Assembly: GCA_036496605.1 (NCBI GenBank) | Contig: DASXKV010000061.1 | Location: forward strand, 1-50,138 | Source: Gemmatimonadaceae bacterium | GTDB lineage: Bacteria > Gemmatimonadota > Gemmatimonadetes > Gemmatimonadales > Gemmatimonadaceae | Reading direction: 5' to 3' | DNA length: 50,138 bases | Shown here: positions 1 through 8,464 of the stretch, piece by piece | How positions within the stretch are numbered: position 1 is the first letter of the stretch | How the letters are laid out: each line of letters opens with the position of its first letter | Notes under the pieces: generated by a model | Told to the model about the DNA's origin: nothing | Seen by the model: only the letters and a program-made list of their open reading frames with translations | Database searches by the model: none | Position numbers and translations under genes: made by a program

Positions 1-8
1 TCTACCCC

Positions 9-71
9 TAGCCCCTAGCCCCTAGCCCCTAGCCCCTAGCCCCTAGCCCCTAGCACCCATCCCCTAGCCCC
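9..71. repeat. TAGCCCC heptanucleotide tandem repeat
   Basis: Six perfect consecutive copies of the 7-bp unit TAGCCCC occupy positions 9-50. A degenerate stretch and one more copy at 65-71 follow. The array ends 8 bp before the ATG of the E2 gene, so it fills the place where a ribosome binding site would be, and no clear Shine-Dalgarno is seen. The unit recalls telomere-type repeats, but nothing else suggests a chromosome end. Function is unknown; it may be slippage-generated intergenic DNA. The array may begin upstream of the window. Confidence 0.9.
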
Positions 72-79
72 GGCTCTTC

Positions 80-1453
80 ATGGCTACGAAGGTTTTCATG
101 GAAGCGCTCTCGCCCACGATGGAAGAAGGGCGCTTGGTGAAATGGTTGAAGAACGAAGGCGACGCCGTGAAGAGCGGCGATGTCCTCGCCGAAGTGGAAA
201 CTGACAAAGCCGTCATGGAGCTCGTCGCCCGCGGCGACGGCGTCCTGCGAAAGCGATTGGTCGGTGAGGGTGAGTCCCGGCCCGTTGCCCAGCTCCTCGG
301 CGTCATCGCTGCGCCTGATGAGAATATCGACGCCATTCTCGCCGAAGCCGGCGGAGCGGCGCCAGCCGCCGCTCCCGCAGCGCCGACAGGACAACATCCG
401 GAGCAGGTCGTCGCGCAGACGCGTGAAGCGGCCGGCACGTCGTCCGTTCCGCGCGGGCCTAACGAGGCGCAGGGCGAGGCGTCCGCGCCACCGCAACAAA
501 AGGTTGCCGCATCGGCACCGGCCGGCGCGAGTGCATCACGCGCGCCCGCTGCATCCCCTGCGCGACCGTCACAACCGCCGACCGGAAACGGCGGTGTGCG
601 TTCGTCTCCTCTTGCGCGCCGTCTCGCAACTGAACAGGGATTGGATCTCGGGCAGCTCCGCGGTAGCGGTCCTGGGGGCCGCATCATCAAGCGCGATATC
701 GAGGCGGCCGCTGCGGTGAGCGCCGGTGCGCCACCAGCGCCACGCGCTCCGCTTGCGCCATCGCGCGAGGGCGACTTTCAAGACCTGGCACTTACGCAAA
801 TTCGAAAGACGATCGCGCGTCGCCTGTCCGAGTCGATCGGGCCGATTCCGACGTTCTACCTCACGGCGGAGTACGATCTCGGCCGCATCGATGACATGCG
901 CAAGGCGATGGCGTCACTCGGAGACGAATTCAAGGTCTCGGTAAACGACGTCTTGCTCAAAGCCGTCGCGACCGCGCTGACGCAGCACCCCGAGGTCAAC
1001 GCGCACTGGCTCGGCGATCGCATTCGCATGTTCAATCGCGTTCACCTTGGCGTCGCCGTGGCGACGGACGACGGTCTCATCGTCCCAGTCGTCTTCGACG
1101 CCAACCAAAAGTCGATGCGTCAGATTTCCGCGGAGGTCAAGGAGCTCGCGAAGCTCGCACGCGACCGGCGGCTCAAGCCCGAGCAGTACACCGGATCGAC
1201 GTTCTCGGTCTCGAATCTCGGGATGTACGGCATCGATCAGTTCACGGCGATCATCAATCCGCCAGAGACCGCCATACTCGCCGTGGGCCGTGCGGAAGAC
1301 AAAGCGGTCGTCGTTGATGGTGAGATCGCGATCCGAAAGCGCCTACGCCTCACGATGAGCTGCGATCATCGTGCGGTCGATGGCGCCGTCGGCGCGCGCT
1401 TTCTCCAGACGCTCGGCAGGATGATCGAGAACCCGTTAATGCTTGTGGCGTAG
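80..1453 (+). CDS. pdhC: Dihydrolipoamide acyltransferase, E2 of a 2-oxoacid (probably pyruvate) dehydrogenase complex
   Basis: E2 moves the acyl group from E1-bound thiamine diphosphate to CoA through a swinging lipoyl arm. Seen: an N-terminal lipoyl domain (about residues 1-77) with the lipoylated lysine K43 in ETDKAVMEL; an Ala/Pro-rich flexible linker (about 90-172); a peripheral E1/E3-binding domain (about 174-209, SSPLARRLA to GGRIIKRDI); and a catalytic acyltransferase domain (about 232-457) with the DHRAVDG motif, H430 and D434. The length of 457 residues is normal for a one-lipoyl E2. ATG at 80 gives the canonical N-terminus. E1 genes are not in the window and probably lie upstream. 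lpdA (E3) and lipB (lipoyl transferase) lie just downstream, which supports the complex. Pyruvate as substrate is inferred from resemblance to PDH E2; a branched-chain complex is possible. Confidence 0.93.
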   Translation: MATKVFMEALSPTMEEGRLVKWLKNEGDAVKSGDVLAEVETDKAVMELVARGDGVLRKRLVGEGESRPVAQLLGVIAAPDENIDAILAEAGGAAPAAAPAAPTGQHPEQVVAQTREAAGTSSVPRGPNEAQGEASAPPQQKVAASAPAGASASRAPAASPARPSQPPTGNGGVRSSPLARRLATEQGLDLGQLRGSGPGGRIIKRDIEAAAAVSAGAPPAPRAPLAPSREGDFQDLALTQIRKTIARRLSESIGPIPTFYLTAEYDLGRIDDMRKAMASLGDEFKVSVNDVLLKAVATALTQHPEVNAHWLGDRIRMFNRVHLGVAVATDDGLIVPVVFDANQKSMRQISAEVKELAKLARDRRLKPEQYTGSTFSVSNLGMYGIDQFTAIINPPETAILAVGRAEDKAVVVDGEIAIRKRLRLTMSCDHRAVDGAVGARFLQTLGRMIENPLMLVA

Positions 1454-1477
1454 AGGGCAGAGGGTACCCTCGACCCT

Positions 1478-2272
1478 TTACCCACCGCGGTTCTTCGGCG
1501 GCGGTTCGCGCGTCCAGATCACGATCGCGGCGCAGATCGGACGGCCCAAGGTAATGAGCTCGGGGGGAATCTCCGAGATTCCGACGTACACCTCGAGCGC
1601 TTCGATGTCGTCCGGCGTGAAATCGTCGAAGTTGCCGCTGTACGGCGTCTGGTGAACGTATAACTGCGGCATGCAGCGCCGCGCGCCAGCGCCGCGCGTC
1701 ATCTGTACGACGGTGCCGGTGCGCGTCGGCACGATCTGCACTCCGGGCACACGACGCAGAATGTCAGTCGCGATGCGCAGATTCTGGTTCTCGAAGTCCT
1801 TTCGCTTGATGAAGGTGCCTCGGTTCGTCGAGCGATGCTCATCGAAAAGCGCGAGCCAGGTCGACGCCGTATCCTGCACCTTCACCTCCGCGAGCGATTG
1901 CACGGACGGCGTGAGCGGAAAAGTCGCGCGATGCGTCTTGCCCGGCTTGAGGACGGCGGAGAATGTTGCGGACTGGAATCCAAGCCGGCGGACGCCGAAC
2001 GTGACCGCGCCGGCAGGTAAGCCCGACAGCTCGAATCGTCCCGAGTCATCCGTGACCGTCCGCAGCGTGGACACCGAGATGAGCCATATCTCGGCTTGCA
2101 CCAGCGGAACGCCGCTCGTGTCCGTGACCGTCCCAATCAGCTTCGCTGTCGGAACGGAGGGTGCGCCCTGCGTCGTTGCCTGCGCGCGCGCGAGCATGGC
2201 ACAATCGAACAGGAAGCTGACGCCGAGCGCCGAGATGCTGATCGCCCTGGTCCACGCTCGTGAGGACGGCAT
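1478..2272 (-). CDS. Exported carboxypeptidase-regulatory-like plus TonB-plug domain protein without a barrel
   Basis: 264 residues. An N-terminal signal sequence (SALGVSFLFDCAMLARAQ) is followed by a carboxypeptidase-regulatory-like beta-sandwich (about 45-125: GTVTDTSGVPLVQAEIW, then SGRFELSGLPAG, then RRLGFQ). A TonB-receptor plug-like segment follows (about 150-255: RKDFENQNLRIATDILRRVPGV, then DDIEALEVYVG, ending IVIWTR). The protein stops where a TonB-dependent receptor would begin its beta-barrel. ATG at 2272 was chosen because it begins the signal peptide; a longer open frame runs into lpdA on the other strand. A paralogue with the same layout sits at 49121-49903. It is convergent with the E2 gene (24 bp between stops) and divergent from lpdA. 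Function is unknown. Periplasmic or outer-membrane-associated location is inferred. Confidence 0.8.
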   Translation of the reverse strand: MPSSRAWTRAISISALGVSFLFDCAMLARAQATTQGAPSVPTAKLIGTVTDTSGVPLVQAEIWLISVSTLRTVTDDSGRFELSGLPAGAVTFGVRRLGFQSATFSAVLKPGKTHRATFPLTPSVQSLAEVKVQDTASTWLALFDEHRSTNRGTFIKRKDFENQNLRIATDILRRVPGVQIVPTRTGTVVQMTRGAGARRCMPQLYVHQTPYSGNFDDFTPDDIEALEVYVGISEIPPELITLGRPICAAIVIWTREPPPKNRGG

Positions 2273-2425
2273 GAGCGCTACGCTAGTGCGCGGGATGATC
2301 TCGAGCAAGGCGCGCTCGTCACGAGCTCCAATAGTCCGCGGTGGACGTCGCGAATATGTTTCGGGGCCGCCGTCGGTTCGCCCGCGCGGCGACGACTTTC
2401 GAACTCTTTGAGGAACATTGGAACC

Positions 2426-3829
2426 ATGGCCTCGTTCGACGTGATTTTTATCGGCGGCGGCCCCGCCGGCTATGTAGGTGCAATTCGGAGCGCCCAACTC
2501 GGTCTTTCGACGGCCGTCGTTGAGCGAGAAGGTTTGGGAGGTACCTGCGTCCTCTGGGGATGTATTCCAGCGAAGGCGCTGCTCGAGTCCTCGGCGATGG
2601 CCAACCGGCTGCAGCACGCCAAGGAGTTCGGCGTCACGGTCGGGGACATCAAGCTTGAATACGGTGTCGCGATGAAGCGTTCCCGCGCCGTGAGCCAACA
2701 GAACTCGAAAGGCGTCGAGTTCCTGTTCAAGAAGAACAAGATCACCTGGCTCAAGGGCGCCGCAAAGCTCGCCGGCAAGAATGCCATCACGCTGAAGACC
2801 GCCGATGGCAAGGAGGAGAAGCACGAGGCCAAGAAGGGCATCGTCATCGCGACGGGCTCTCGCGTGAAGGGCCTCCCCCAGATCGGACTGGAGCTCAACA
2901 AGACGACCGTGATCTCGTCTGACGAAGCGCTGATCCTCGAGAATGCTCCGAAGACAATGGCGATCGTCGGCTGCGGCGCCGTCGGTTGTGAGTTTGCCGA
3001 CGTGTTCAACGCCTTCGGGACGCAGGTGACACTGATCGAGGTGCTGCCTGGCATACTGCCTCTCGAGGACGGGGACTGCAGCAAGGAGCTCGAGCGCTCA
3101 TTCAAGAAGCGAAAGATCGACGTGCTCACCGGCGCCAGGATCGGCAACGTGAAAGTCGGGAAAAGCTCCGTCTCGATGACCGTTGAGGTCGGAGGCGAGA
3201 AGAAGAGTCTCGAGGTTGAGAAAGTACTTATCGCGGCCGGTCGGGCGCCGAACATCGAGGAGATCGGCCTCAAGGAGCAGGGCGTGCAGCTCACCGAGCG
3301 CGGCTTCGTCAAGATCGACGCCAAGATGGCCACGACCACGCCTGGTATTTATGCAATCGGTGATGTCGCCGGTCCGCCGATGCTGGCTCACAAGGGGCAA
3401 CGCGAGGGCATTACCGTCGCCGAGATACTCGCCGGTAAGCACACCCATGGCGTGAACTACGGCAACATTCCGAATGCGACATACTGCCATCCCGAGGTCG
3501 CGTCGATCGGTCTCACGGAACAGCAGTGCAAGGACAAGAAGCTCGACTACAAAGTCGGCCGCTTCAATTTCTCGGCGAACGGCCGCGCGCGGACATCCGG
3601 TGAGACCGAGGGCTTCGTCAAGATCATTCGCGACGCGAAGTACGGCGAGATTCTCGGCGCCCATATCATCGGCGCGCACGCGACGGAGTTGATCCACGAG
3701 CTCGCGGTCGTGCGCGAGAACGAGTTCACGGTCGAGGAAGTCGATCTCGCGATTCACGCCCATCCAACCCTCGCCGAAGCGATCGCCGAAGCGGCGCTCG
3801 ATTCGATGGGGATGATGATTCACGCCTAG
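2426..3829 (+). CDS. lpdA: Dihydrolipoyl dehydrogenase (E3)
   Basis: FAD flavoprotein that reoxidises dihydrolipoamide on E2 and reduces NAD+. Seen: an FAD-binding GGGPAG near the N-terminus; the redox disulfide in GGTCVLWGCIPAK (C41, C46); a second Rossmann motif AIVGCGAVGCEFADVF for NAD; GIYAIGDVAG for FAD; and a C-terminal HAHPTLAEAIAEAAL carrying the catalytic His-Glu pair. 467 residues, normal. The residues between the redox cysteines (VLWG) differ from the common LNVG. ATG at 2426 is preferred over an in-frame TTG at 2408 because GAGG lies about 12 bp upstream of the ATG and the protein then begins MASFDVIFIGGG. The stop overlaps the GTG start of lipB by one base, pointing to translational coupling. 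It serves the E2 at 80-1453. Confidence 0.95.
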   Translation: MASFDVIFIGGGPAGYVGAIRSAQLGLSTAVVEREGLGGTCVLWGCIPAKALLESSAMANRLQHAKEFGVTVGDIKLEYGVAMKRSRAVSQQNSKGVEFLFKKNKITWLKGAAKLAGKNAITLKTADGKEEKHEAKKGIVIATGSRVKGLPQIGLELNKTTVISSDEALILENAPKTMAIVGCGAVGCEFADVFNAFGTQVTLIEVLPGILPLEDGDCSKELERSFKKRKIDVLTGARIGNVKVGKSSVSMTVEVGGEKKSLEVEKVLIAAGRAPNIEEIGLKEQGVQLTERGFVKIDAKMATTTPGIYAIGDVAGPPMLAHKGQREGITVAEILAGKHTHGVNYGNIPNATYCHPEVASIGLTEQQCKDKKLDYKVGRFNFSANGRARTSGETEGFVKIIRDAKYGEILGAHIIGAHATELIHELAVVRENEFTVEEVDLAIHAHPTLAEAIAEAALDSMGMMIHA

Positions 3830-4551
3830 TGCCTGAGCTTCTCGTCGTCGATCTTGGTCGGCTGCCCTACGCCGACGCACTCGCTTTGCAGCGCGAGGTC
3901 GCCCGTGCGCGCATCGCCGGCGAGATCGACGACGATGTGCTCTTGCTCGTCGAGCATCCGCCGGTCATCACACTCGGCCGCTCGTCGAAGAGTGCCAACA
4001 TGCTCGCCACGCCCGAGTACCTCCAGCAGCGCGGCGTCGAACTGTTCGAGGTCGAGCGCGGCGGCGACGTCACGTTCCACGGACCGGGGCAGCTCGTCGG
4101 CTACCCGATCATCGACCTCAAGCGCCACCGCCGGGACCTCCATTGGTACCTGCGCCAGGTTGAGCAATTACTCATCGACGGCGTTGCTGCCTTCGGTTTG
4201 ATCGCCGGTCGTAATCCTCCCTACACGGGTGTCTGGATCGAGAACCGGAAGATTGCGTCCATTGGCGTTCATGCCCGCGATTGGGTCACCTGGCACGGAT
4301 TCGCCCTCAACGTCGCGACGGACCTCGCCTACTTCGATCTCATCGTCCCCTGTGGCATCCAGTCGGTGACGATGACGTCGGTAAACGCCGAGCTGCCTAA
4401 CGATCCACCGAGCGTTGCCTCGGTCGCGAACGCAGTCGTCGCCGAGGCCGGCGTGACGTTCGGGTTGTCGCCCCGGCGTATGGCGCCTGACGACCTCACC
4501 GCCACTCTCCAGACGCCGACCACCATCGCGGCCGCGCGCGCCATTCGTTGA
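3829..4551 (+). CDS. lipB: Octanoyl-[acyl-carrier-protein]:protein N-octanoyltransferase
   Basis: LipB transfers octanoate from acyl-carrier protein to the lipoyl-domain lysine of E2 and similar proteins, the first step of lipoate assembly. Seen: RGGDVTFHGPGQLVGYPI (77-94), the acyl-binding segment; catalytic lysine K141 in NRKIASIGV; and the acyl-thioester cysteine C175 in VPCGI. 240 residues, usual for the family. The start is GTG at 3829, which shares its G with the lpdA stop (TAGTG), so translation is probably coupled. This places the enzyme that modifies E2 in one operon with E3. lipA, which inserts the sulfurs, is not in the window. Confidence 0.95.
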   Translation: MPELLVVDLGRLPYADALALQREVARARIAGEIDDDVLLLVEHPPVITLGRSSKSANMLATPEYLQQRGVELFEVERGGDVTFHGPGQLVGYPIIDLKRHRRDLHWYLRQVEQLLIDGVAAFGLIAGRNPPYTGVWIENRKIASIGVHARDWVTWHGFALNVATDLAYFDLIVPCGIQSVTMTSVNAELPNDPPSVASVANAVVAEAGVTFGLSPRRMAPDDLTATLQTPTTIAAARAIR

Positions 4552-4553
4552 GC

Positions 4554-6659
4554 ATGGCGGACGGGCCGCGAATTTACCGTCCGCGCGAGCCTGATGCGGT
4601 CGCCGAGGCCAACGAGCATTCGCTCGACGATCTCACATCGCAGCTCAATCCGGAGCAGGCGGCTGCCGCCGCGTACGGCGACGGTCCCCTGCTCATCGTT
4701 GCGGGCGCCGGTACGGGAAAAACGCGCACGCTCGTCTACCGCGTCGCGCACCTGCTGCAACGCGGCGTGAGGGCCGAGCGCATTCTCCTCCTCACATTCA
4801 CGCGCCGCGCCGCGCACGAGATGCTCACACGCGCCGAGCGGCTCGTTGGCGTCGTCAGTGGCCATGTGCATGGCGGGACATTTCACAGCACGGGGAATCG
4901 ACTGCTGCGAACTTTTGGCCAGTCCGCCGGTCTGCCGAAGGACTTCTCGATCATGGACGAGGGTGACGCCGAGGACCTGATGGGCCTAGCGCGAGCGAAC
5001 CTCGGCTACGGCAAGCAGGAGAAGCGCTTCCCGAAGAAGGAAACCCTCCACTGGATCTACTCGCGCCACGTCAACACCGAGATTCCCGTCGAGGACATTC
5101 TCGGCGGCGAGATGCCCCAGTTCGCCGATTACACCGACGACGTCCTCCGCATTTTCGCCGAGTACACGAGCCGGAAGATCGAGCGTAATCTCGTCGACTA
5201 CGACGATCTGCTCCTCTTCTGGCAGCTGATGCTCGAGCATTCCGTGCCGCTCGCCGACCGCATGGCCGCGCTCTACGATCACATCCTCGTCGACGAGTAC
5301 CAGGATACCAACCTGACGCAGGCGCGCATTCTCCGCGGGATGTGTCGCACACACCAGAACATCACCGTCGTCGGCGACGACGCCCAGAGCATCTACTCGT
5401 TCCGCGGCGCGAACATCCACAACATCCTCGATTTCCCGAAGCAGTTTCCGGGCGTGCACCTCGTCACGCTCGAGCAGAACTATCGATCCACCCAACCGAT
5501 CCTCGACGTTACGAATACGCTCATCAGCCGCGCCGAGCAACGATTTACCAAGAACCTCTGGACGCATCGCACCGGCGGGGAAGCCCCATGGCTCGTCGCC
5601 GCGAGGGACGAGCAGCAGCAGACGAAGTTCATCGTCGACCGCGTGCTCGAGCTGCACGAGGAGGGTACGCCGTTGCGCGAGATCGCGGTGCTCTTTCGCG
5701 CCGCGTACATGTCGGCCGATCTCGAGATCGAGCTGTCGAATCGGCGGGTCCCGTTCGAGAAATGGGGCGGCCTGAAGTTCCTCGAGGCCGCCCACGTGAA
5801 GGACGTCCTCGCGTTTCTTCGGGTGATCGAGAATCCACGCGATGACGTGAGCTGGTATCGCATTCTCATGCTCATGCCCGGCATTGGAGACGTGACGGCT
5901 CGCGCGGCGATCGCCTCGATCACGGAGCGCGGCTGGGAAGCGGACGCCTTTTATGATTGGCTGCCGCCGCAGCGCGCTCGTGAAGCACACGAGCGTCTCG
6001 TCGCCTTGCTCCGCTCCCTCCGCGCGCGCGCCACGCGCGGCGAGCAGGAATCGCTCGGCACCGGCGTCGGCGCGGAGATCGAGGCGATTCGTGGGCTGTA
6101 CGATGACATTCTCCGCGAACGCTACGATCGTCCCGAAGCACGGCTCGCCGACCTCGAACAGCTCCGCGTCATCGCGAGTGGTTATCCCAATCGTGCCGCG
6201 TTTCTCTCCGCGATCGCCCTCGAGCCGCCGCAGAGTACGCAGGATCTCGCGCTTGGCGGCGATGCCGAAGACGACGCGCTCGTGCTCAGCACCGCGCACA
6301 GCGCGAAGGGGAAGGAGTGGGACGCCGTCTTTCTCATGTGGGCGGTGGACGGATTCTTTCCGCTCGCCCGCGCCACCGCCGACGACGATCAGCTCGAGGA
6401 GGAGCGTCGGCTGATGTACGTCGCCATGACCCGGGCGCGGAACCATCTCGTCGTGTCGTATCCACTCAACGTGTACAACACGCGGCGAGGCGCGGATTAT
6501 TCGATGGACCAGCTGTCGCGCTTTCTCGACCGTGGCGTGCGCGCCAAGATGCAGCGGTACGTCCTCGGCGAGGATGCTGCTCTCGCACCGGAAGCGCCGA
6601 CGCCCGAGCATCCACCGATCGATCTCCGAGCGATCCTCAAGTCGCGCTTCACGAAGTAG
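4554..6659 (+). CDS. uvrD: UvrD/PcrA-family superfamily 1A DNA helicase
   Basis: ATP-driven 3'-5' DNA helicase of repair and replication restart. Seen in order: the Q-motif LNPEQAAAA (about 31-39); Walker A VAGAGTGKT with K56; the Walker B VDEYQDT; motif III-type DDAQSIYSFRGA; LEQNYRST (motif IV region); the helicase C-terminal STAHSAKGKEWDAVFL; and VAMTRARNHLVVSYP (motif VI). 701 residues, close to PcrA/UvrD. The ATG at 4554 lies two bases after the lipB stop; a TTG at 4548 overlapping that stop is an alternative. It is third in the lpdA-lipB-uvrD run, but the function is unrelated to lipoate. UvrD, PcrA and Rep cannot be told apart with certainty from the sequence alone. Confidence 0.93.
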   Translation: MADGPRIYRPREPDAVAEANEHSLDDLTSQLNPEQAAAAAYGDGPLLIVAGAGTGKTRTLVYRVAHLLQRGVRAERILLLTFTRRAAHEMLTRAERLVGVVSGHVHGGTFHSTGNRLLRTFGQSAGLPKDFSIMDEGDAEDLMGLARANLGYGKQEKRFPKKETLHWIYSRHVNTEIPVEDILGGEMPQFADYTDDVLRIFAEYTSRKIERNLVDYDDLLLFWQLMLEHSVPLADRMAALYDHILVDEYQDTNLTQARILRGMCRTHQNITVVGDDAQSIYSFRGANIHNILDFPKQFPGVHLVTLEQNYRSTQPILDVTNTLISRAEQRFTKNLWTHRTGGEAPWLVAARDEQQQTKFIVDRVLELHEEGTPLREIAVLFRAAYMSADLEIELSNRRVPFEKWGGLKFLEAAHVKDVLAFLRVIENPRDDVSWYRILMLMPGIGDVTARAAIASITERGWEADAFYDWLPPQRAREAHERLVALLRSLRARATRGEQESLGTGVGAEIEAIRGLYDDILRERYDRPEARLADLEQLRVIASGYPNRAAFLSAIALEPPQSTQDLALGGDAEDDALVLSTAHSAKGKEWDAVFLMWAVDGFFPLARATADDDQLEEERRLMYVAMTRARNHLVVSYPLNVYNTRRGADYSMDQLSRFLDRGVRAKMQRYVLGEDAALAPEAPTPEHPPIDLRAILKSRFTK

Positions 6660-6741
6660 CCTCATTCCGAGGGCGACGGCACAGATGGCGCGCGCATCGC
6701 GGCGGCGAACCGTGAGGCATCTTCCGGTATCTTTTCGGTAC

Positions 6742-7203
6742 AATGAAGTGGCCGGCCGGATCGCTCAGATGGGCGGGGCGCTTCGTCAAGTGGCGAGCTG
6801 GTTCACTCGAGTGGCGGCGTCGCCGCGTCGCCTGACCACGGCGCCTCGTCAGCTGGCCGGCCGGTACGATCAGGTGGCCGACTCGCTCGGTCGCCTAACC
6901 GCGCCGCCAGGTGAGCTGGCCACTCGGCTCGGTGAGCTGACCACTCGGCTCGGTGAGCTGTCCGTCACGCTTCGTCGAGTGGCGGCGCGGCCCGATGAAG
7001 TGGCCGAGCTGCCCGATGCGCTGACCACGTGTCTCGCTCGCCTGGCCGCGGGGATCAGCGAGGTGGCGAGACCGACTCGTGAGGTGGCCGAGGCGCACGG
7101 TCAGCTGCACGCGCCGCTCGGCAAAGTGGCCGAGTGGTGATGTGTGCTGACCACCGCGCTCAGTCAGCTGACCACATTGTCGAGTGAGCTGACTCGCATC
7201 GCG
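6742..7203. repeat. 22-unit degenerate 21-bp tandem array A
   Basis: Twenty-two consecutive units of exactly 21 bp start at 6742 and every 21 bp to 7183, with no insertion or deletion. Aligning them shows a conserved half (columns 3-12, roughly TSRRSTGRCC; T at column 8 in all 22, G at column 9 in 21) and a variable half. The best-matching neighbours are the units at 6910 and 6931. Because 21 is a multiple of three, the array is open in several frames on both strands; read from ATG 6685 to 7140 it gives a 151-residue heptad-like protein (xVAxxxx). That is expected of any stop-free unit and is not evidence of coding. The last two units overlap the 3' end of the minus-strand aminopeptidase gene. 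A second array with the same period but another core begins at 49984. It fills most of the gap after uvrD. Confidence 0.9.
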
Positions 7204-8357
7204 GGCGTCTTCGCCACCCATTCGCGCAGCGCCCCGAACGGATCCTTCGGCTTTGACTTCGCCAGCGCTATGATCCGATTGATCGTCTTCTTGAGATCCT
7301 GACCCTCGCGCGCCCACACCGCGTCGAAGAGATCCAGATCGGTGAGGTAGATCCGACGCGCCATCAACGCGGCGTTGTCGAGCCGCATCCGCTCGAGCAC
7401 GCGCGGCCCGATCGTGTGCAGCTGCGGTCCCAGCACTTCGACGAGCTCCGTGCGCGCCTGGTGATACACGGTGTCACGCGCGGCGATGCGCTCCCGCACG
7501 TGCGTCGAATCGTCGCCCGGGTGCGCCTTGTACGCCGAGTCGATCGAGTGATAGAGCCGCTCCCAGAAGCGCGCCATCACCCGGTCGTCGCTCCAGCGCG
7601 CGTCGGCTTCGTCCGCGGCGTCAGGCTGGTTGCGTGACCTGAAGAACCAGGCCGATCCGCGCGCCCCGACAAAATTCGCGAACGACTCGTTGAATACGGC
7701 CTGACCCGGCGCATAGAACGTGTTATGCGTCAGCTCGTGAATGACGGTGTTCGCCAGATCGATCGAATCAGCATTGAGTGAAGTGGAAACAAGTGGGTCG
7801 TTGAACCACCCTAAGGTGCTGAATGCCGGCGATGGCCTGAGGTAAACGTCGAAGCCCTCACGATCGAGCGAACGCGCCGTCGTCCGCGCCGCCCCGAAAT
7901 CGAAGAAACCCTTGTACGGCACCCGCCCCACGATCGGGAACCACCAGGTGTACGCCTTGAGCCGATCTCGATAGGCTGCCGAGAGCACGAGTACGAGCGT
8001 GTCATGCTGGAGCCCACTGAAGGTTGTGAAGCTCCGACGCGCTCGCAGTTGAATGGATTCGCTCGCGAACGCGCGCGCTGCCAGCACGATTTCCAGCTTT
8101 CGCCGCGTCGCCACCGAGGTCGCCGAATCAGCGACGATGTCGGTGATCGGCCGTCGTCGCGCGAGGATCTTCCCCTCCTCCCAGGCCGCGCGCACGAGAT
8201 ACCGTCCCGTTGGTGCGAGCACGAGGTAGAGGAGTAGCGTGAGCAGCAGCACACCCAGCACGCGCGCGGCGACGCGCGCCACTCTGCGCACGGATCGCCC
8301 TGCTCGCGCCGGTATTTCTTCGCCCGGTCGTTCGACGCGAATCGCCGGCTCGCTCAC
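7164..8357 (-). CDS. Membrane-anchored predicted aminopeptidase (COG4324 / PF10023 type)
   Basis: 397 residues. One transmembrane segment (about 30-50, VAARVLGVLLLTLLLYLVLAP) anchors a periplasmic domain. A zinc-peptidase HExxH-type motif is present as HELTH (H207, E208, H211), followed by FNESFANFVG with E224 as a probable third ligand. The tyrosine/tryptophan-rich segment TWWFPIVGRVPYKGFFD and the LGWFNDP motif match my memory of the family called putative aminopeptidase. ATG at 8357 precedes a short basic n-region. It is divergent from dnaE (107 bp between starts). The last 13 codons (ending SSLDNVVS) lie inside the 21-bp array A, so the tail and stop codon come from repeat DNA. The substrate is unknown. 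Confidence 0.85.
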   Translation of the reverse strand: MSEPAIRVERPGEEIPARAGRSVRRVARVAARVLGVLLLTLLLYLVLAPTGRYLVRAAWEEGKILARRRPITDIVADSATSVATRRKLEIVLAARAFASESIQLRARRSFTTFSGLQHDTLVLVLSAAYRDRLKAYTWWFPIVGRVPYKGFFDFGAARTTARSLDREGFDVYLRPSPAFSTLGWFNDPLVSTSLNADSIDLANTVIHELTHNTFYAPGQAVFNESFANFVGARGSAWFFRSRNQPDAADEADARWSDDRVMARFWERLYHSIDSAYKAHPGDDSTHVRERIAARDTVYHQARTELVEVLGPQLHTIGPRVLERMRLDNAALMARRIYLTDLDLFDAVWAREGQDLKKTINRIIALAKSKPKDPFGALREWVAKTPAMRVSSLDNVVS

Positions 8358-8464
8358 CGATCACTCTCGATTTGTATAAGACTTTGCTCCATATGCCGTT
8401 AGACGATCACCTCGACGCAGCGTTTTCTTTGCCTCGTCGCACGGCGGTCGCTATCTTCCTCGCG

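Noticed and set aside
1461..1470. AGGGTACCCT palindrome between E2 and the plug gene
   Set aside because: Too short and without a T-tract to call a terminator.
2273..2824. Upstream extension of the plug protein gene to 2824
   Set aside because: It would overlap lpdA on the other strand and bury the signal peptide seen after ATG 2272.
4986..6743. 585-residue antisense frame over uvrD
   Set aside because: Shadow frame typical of high-GC DNA; the opposite strand carries all helicase motifs.
6685..7140. Plus-strand open frame through array A (heptad-repeat protein of 151 residues)
   Set aside because: An array whose unit is a multiple of three and free of stops is open by construction. No ribosome site or homology supports translation, so it is described as a repeat only.
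6742..7203. CRISPR array
   Set aside because: Units of 21 bp with graded similarity and no repeat/spacer alternation of usual size; no cas genes nearby.
6895..7317. Minus-strand open frame through array A
   Set aside because: Same reason; it also overlaps the aminopeptidase gene in another frame.
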